Under the pieces are notes generated by a model that was not told the DNA's origin, ran no database searches, and worked only from the letters and a program-made list of their open reading frames with translations. Below, piece by piece: positions 5,789-8,038 of a stretch of DNA of 8,038 nucleotides. How positions within the stretch are numbered: the stretch's first letter is position 1; every line of letters starts with the position of its first letter. The position numbers were made by a program, and so were the translations under genes. The DNA comes from Candidatus Aminicenantes bacterium RBG_13_64_14 (GTDB lineage: Bacteria > Acidobacteriota > Aminicenantia > Aminicenantales > Saccharicenantaceae): assembly GCA_001773855.1 (NCBI GenBank), contig MEXZ01000157.1:1-8038 (forward strand), in the 5' to 3' direction.

Positions 5789-5838
5789 GAGCGGGCACAG
5801 GTGAGGGGAACTTCGTCCCCGTAAGGAGCGATACCGCC

Positions 5839-6714
5839 ATGGCCATTCCCGGATTGACGATCATCGGAGAGTCGATCAACGACTCCGTGCCCTCGACGAA
5901 GAAGCTCTTCGACGAAAACGACGTCGCCGGCCTCCTCGAGCTGGCCCGGGGCCAGGACGAGAGGGGCGCCGCCTACATCGACGTGAACGTCGGGGGGCGG
6001 TCCCCCGAGTTCATGGCCGACCTTGTCCGCAGAATCCAGTCGGTCACGACCAAGCCTCTGTCCATCGACACACCGGACCCGGCCATCGCCGAGGCGGGCC
6101 TTAAGGCCTATGACCTCGCCCGGGCCGGCGGGCTGAAGCCGGTCCTGAACTCGATCTCGCCGCTCCGCCTCCAGATGTTCGACCTGTGGGCGGCCCAGCC
6201 GTTCATGCCCATCCTCATGGCCTCGGAGCGGTTCGAGCCCGGCGCCAGCTGCGCCAACGCCAACCGGACCGCGGAGGAAACCCGGCAGACGGCCCGGGCC
6301 CTGCTCGAGGAAGCCCGGCGGCGGATCCCCGGTTTCACCTACGACCAGGCCATCATCGACCCGGGCATCGCCCCGATCGGGAGCGACTGCGAAGGCCAGT
6401 TCAAGCGCGTACTGGAGTCCCTCGCCCTCATCCACGACGACCTGTTCTTCGCCGGCGTCCACATGTCGGTGGGGTTGAGCAACTTCACGGTCATGCTCCC
6501 CTCGAAAAGGGCCGAAGGGTCGCCGGTAAAAGGACCCCTTGAGAGCGCTTTCCTGACCCTGGCCATGCCCCACGGCCTCGATACCATCATCGGCTCAACC
6601 GTGCGGAAGTACGAGATCCTGCCGCCGGGCCACCCGGCCCGGGCCTGCCTCGAAGACATCCTGAAGCTCGAGGGCTACGACACGCTCATGCGGCTCAAAG
6701 ATTTCTATGGATAA
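5839..6714 (+). CDS. Pterin-binding methyltransferase, AcsE/MtrH-like (methyltetrahydrofolate:corrinoid type)
   Basis: This is a 291-residue TIM-barrel of the pterin-binding (DHPS-like) family. It is most like AcsE, which moves the methyl group of 5-methyltetrahydrofolate to a corrinoid protein in the Wood-Ljungdahl pathway. It begins IIGESIND at 8-15, followed by GAAYIDVNVG at 43-52 (D48, N50). LSIDTPD carries D77 and PVLNSIS carries N104, then AIIDPGIAPIGSD with D174 and VGLSNFT with N215. These line up with the pterin-binding Asp and Asn residues of AcsE. LAMPHGLDTIIGS matches the family end. A dihydropteroate synthase is unlikely because the DHPS-specific loops are absent and the GLSN motif is AcsE/MetH-like. 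The acceptor is unknown: no corrinoid protein gene lies in the window. It is first in an operon and its stop overlaps the next ATG by 8 bases. Confidence 0.85.
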   Translation: MAIPGLTIIGESINDSVPSTKKLFDENDVAGLLELARGQDERGAAYIDVNVGGRSPEFMADLVRRIQSVTTKPLSIDTPDPAIAEAGLKAYDLARAGGLKPVLNSISPLRLQMFDLWAAQPFMPILMASERFEPGASCANANRTAEETRQTARALLEEARRRIPGFTYDQAIIDPGIAPIGSDCEGQFKRVLESLALIHDDLFFAGVHMSVGLSNFTVMLPSKRAEGSPVKGPLESAFLTLAMPHGLDTIIGSTVRKYEILPPGHPARACLEDILKLEGYDTLMRLKDFYG

Positions 6715-7480
6715 GATCTTCCACGTCGAGCTCCAGACCCCCAAACGGAGCTCCGAGGACATCGAGAAGGACCTCCACGTCTTTGAGGAGAAGTACCGGA
6801 AGGTCATGGATGCGGGCTGGATCGTATGCATCACCGATAACCCCATGGGCCTGCTGAGCTATGGCGCCATGGAGACCATCGACCTCATGGGACTGCCGGT
6901 CCATCCGGAACAGCTGATGGTCCATCTCAACACATTCCACACCAAGAAAGAACTCGACGAGATCCTAGCCGCGTTCAAAACGGCCGGCGGCAAACACCTG
7001 TTGATCGTCTCCGGTGACGGCAGCCAGCGGCTCCATCGGCTCGAGCCGGCCGAGGTCGGCGTCGAGGCGCTGACCGTGACCTCGGTCGAGCTCCTGCGTT
7101 ACATCGACCGGGAGTTCCCCGGCCAATTCACCTGCGGCGTCGCCTTCAATCCCTACGAGCCGCAGGACGCCGAGCTGGAAAAGATGAGGCGGAAGGTGGA
7201 CGCCGGAGCGTCCTTTATCATCACCCAGCCGATCATCGGCCGCGACGACAGGCTGGCCGGGCTCGGGCCGTTCCGCCTGCCGGTCACCCTCGACGCCTGG
7301 ATGTCGAAGAAACTCCATCTCCTCTCCGAGTGCGTCGGTCACGAGATCCCCGAAGGGACGCCCTACGACCCCATGGAGAATCTGAGGGAGCTGCGACGGA
7401 ACTACCCGGACTACGGGCTCTACCTGGCCATCCTGGGTTTCAAGACCCAGTACCCCCTTCTCCCCGAGATCTGGAAGTAG
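6707..7480 (+). CDS. Methylenetetrahydrofolate reductase family protein (MetF-like), short and divergent
   Basis: The MTHFR family reduces 5,10-methylenetetrahydrofolate to 5-methyltetrahydrofolate on a flavin. This protein has 257 residues against about 290 in typical MetF. Alignment to the E. coli enzyme by eye gives E8 (HVELQTPK) for catalytic E28, T43 (ITDNP) for T59, D104 (VSGDG) for D120 and Q174 (ITQP) for Q183. The most diagnostic stretch is RRKVDAGASFIITQP at 161-175. The segment VHLNTFHTKKEL (72-83) replaces the usual HLTC-type motif, so folate or flavin contacts may differ. The ATG lies 8 bases inside the methyltransferase gene with no strong ribosome binding site, so translational coupling is likely. 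The methyl-folate it could make is the substrate expected for its neighbour. No MetV/zinc partner is adjacent. The electron donor cannot be deduced. Confidence 0.85.
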   Translation: MDKIFHVELQTPKRSSEDIEKDLHVFEEKYRKVMDAGWIVCITDNPMGLLSYGAMETIDLMGLPVHPEQLMVHLNTFHTKKELDEILAAFKTAGGKHLLIVSGDGSQRLHRLEPAEVGVEALTVTSVELLRYIDREFPGQFTCGVAFNPYEPQDAELEKMRRKVDAGASFIITQPIIGRDDRLAGLGPFRLPVTLDAWMSKKLHLLSECVGHEIPEGTPYDPMENLRELRRNYPDYGLYLAILGFKTQYPLLPEIWK

Positions 7481-7504
7481 GGACGGATACCGGCTACCCC
7501 TCAG

Positions 7505-7556
7505 GCCCATGAGGAAACGGCCGCGGCATTCGTGCGGGGGCGGTTTCCTTATGGGC
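7505..7556 (+). terminator. Long hairpin after the reductase gene, without a U-tract
   Basis: GCCCATGAGGAAAC (7505-7518) pairs with GTTTCCTTATGGGC (7543-7556) over 14 positions including one G-U. An inner CCGC/GCGG pairing is also possible. It begins 24 bases after the reductase stop. No T-run follows on either strand, so intrinsic termination is doubtful; it may instead protect the 3' end or attenuate read-through. Its right arm overlaps the expected -35 region of the next promoter. Confidence 0.5.
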
Positions 7557-7572
7557 ATGGAAATCCTATAAT
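7544..7572 (+). promoter_or_regulatory. Possible promoter of the Cys-rich protein gene
   Basis: TATAAT (7567-7572) is a perfect -10. At a 17-base spacing the -35 would be TTTCCT (7544-7549), a poor match lying in the hairpin arm. The start would be near 7579. The leader then contains the palindrome CTTATATAAG (7589-7598), about ten bases before the ATG, a possible operator or second -10. The AT-rich patch stands out from the GC-rich surroundings. Confidence 0.45.
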
Positions 7573-7608
7573 AAGGGGAGATATACTCCTTATATAAGAG
7601 AGCGGCGA

Positions 7609-7812
7609 ATGAGCGAGTGCAAAAGCGCGAAAAACAAGGCCCGGTGCAACTGCAGCTGGGAGCCCTGTAGCCGGAAGGGGCTCTGCTGCGATTGCCTGGT
7701 CTACCACTGGAGCCTCCGGGAGCTCCCGGCCTGCTTGTTCCCCGATGCTGTGGAGAAGACCTACGACCGGTCCCTCCGGAAGTTCATCGAGATCTACAAG
7801 GGCAAGGCCTGA
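7609..7812 (+). CDS. Small cysteine-rich protein, DUF6485-like
   Basis: This 67-residue soluble protein has eight cysteines: C4, C13, C15, C20, C26, C27, C29 and C42. The core CNCSWEPCSRKGLCCDCLVYH is followed by ELPACLFPDAVEKTYDRS, a pattern I recall from the uncharacterised DUF6485 family found in anaerobes; that assignment is from memory. The Cys spacing and H33 suggest a zinc or iron-sulfur site, but no function is known. The ATG follows a weak GAGAG stretch. The stop overlaps the next gene's ATG by one base (TGATG), so the two are translated together and the radical SAM protein downstream is a plausible partner. Length matches what I recall for the family, so it is probably complete. Confidence 0.8.
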   Translation: MSECKSAKNKARCNCSWEPCSRKGLCCDCLVYHWSLRELPACLFPDAVEKTYDRSLRKFIEIYKGKA

Positions 7813-8038
7813 TGGGCGGCCGCCGCCATATATACGGCCCCGTGCCCTCGCGGCGCCTGGGCTTCTCCCTGGGCGTGGACATCATCCCCTTCAAGACTTG
7901 TACCCTGGACTGCACTTACTGCCAGCTCGGGTCGACGCGGAAAACCGTCTGCCGGCGGGGGAGCTGGTTTCCCCCCGGGGAGATCCTGGCCCAGGTCAAG
8001 GAGGCCGTGGAGTCGGGGCAGAAGATTGACGTCATCAC
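7812..8038 (+). CDS. Radical SAM protein, COG0731-like, function unknown (C-terminus beyond window)
   Basis: Only the first 75 residues are visible. The N-terminus YGPVPSRRLGFSLGVDIIP (8-26) followed by the iron-sulfur motif C30-x3-C34-x2-C37 (CTLDCTYC) and QLG is characteristic of a bacterial radical SAM family near COG0731. Its best-known relatives include wybutosine-type enzymes, but most bacterial members are uncharacterised. The start is the ATG overlapping the stop of the Cys-rich gene by one base. An alternative is annotation as a generic Fe-S oxidoreductase. The remainder of the barrel, including the GGEP-like SAM motif, lies outside the window, so substrate and any C-terminal domain cannot be judged. 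Confidence 0.88.
   Translation, partial: MGGRRHIYGPVPSRRLGFSLGVDIIPFKTCTLDCTYCQLGSTRKTVCRRGSWFPPGEILAQVKEAVESGQKIDVI

Noticed and set aside
5782..6573. A 263-codon open frame on the minus strand
   Set aside because: It is antisense to the methyltransferase gene, whose motifs are clear; the composition is repetitive Gly/Asp/His/Val without family features.

Overview
This is a GC-rich bacterial window of compact genes, several recognisable sigma70-type promoters and short intergenic gaps. It holds ten protein genes, two of them cut by the window edges. The gene content (7-deazaguanine synthesis, an AcsE/MtrH-like methyltransferase coupled to a MetF-like reductase, a small Cys-rich protein and a radical SAM protein) fits an anaerobic or strict low-oxygen bacterium. 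Candidatus Aminicenantes-type lineages come to mind, but that is an inference from style and not a demonstrated assignment.

Layout: (1) 1-2037, minus strand: an Na+/H+ antiporter of the ion-transporter superfamily, cut at its C-terminus, preceded by an unrecognised 278-residue protein. Each has its own promoter with almost no 5' leader. (2) 2038-2309: a divergent intergenic region with promoters facing both ways. (3) 2310-3947, plus strand: queC-queD-queE, an overlapping operon for the steps from dihydroneopterin triphosphate to preQ0. (4) 3945-4083: a small element with roughly 23-25-base terminal inverted repeats. It lies exactly between two convergent genes, and its ends supply both stop codons. 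(5) 4081-5579, minus strand: queF (preQ0 to preQ1) followed by an EamA/DMT transporter. A cluster of strong inverted repeats sits at the ambiguous 5' end of the transporter gene, and the queF leader carries two tandem hairpins. (6) 5839-7480, plus strand: a promoter, then a methyltetrahydrofolate:corrinoid-type methyltransferase overlapping a divergent methylenetetrahydrofolate reductase by 8 bases. (7) 7505-8038: a long hairpin, then a promoter, an 8-cysteine small protein (DUF6485-like) and a radical SAM protein that starts one base inside it and runs off the window.

Taken together, QueD, QueE, QueC and QueF convert dihydroneopterin triphosphate to preQ1, the tRNA queuosine precursor. GTP cyclohydrolase I, Tgt, QueA and QueG/QueH are not in the window. 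The AcsE-like/MetF-like pair would make and move a folate-bound methyl group, with no corrinoid protein, MetV or CO dehydrogenase/acetyl-CoA synthase gene beside it here. No tRNA, rRNA, CRISPR array or transposase was seen.
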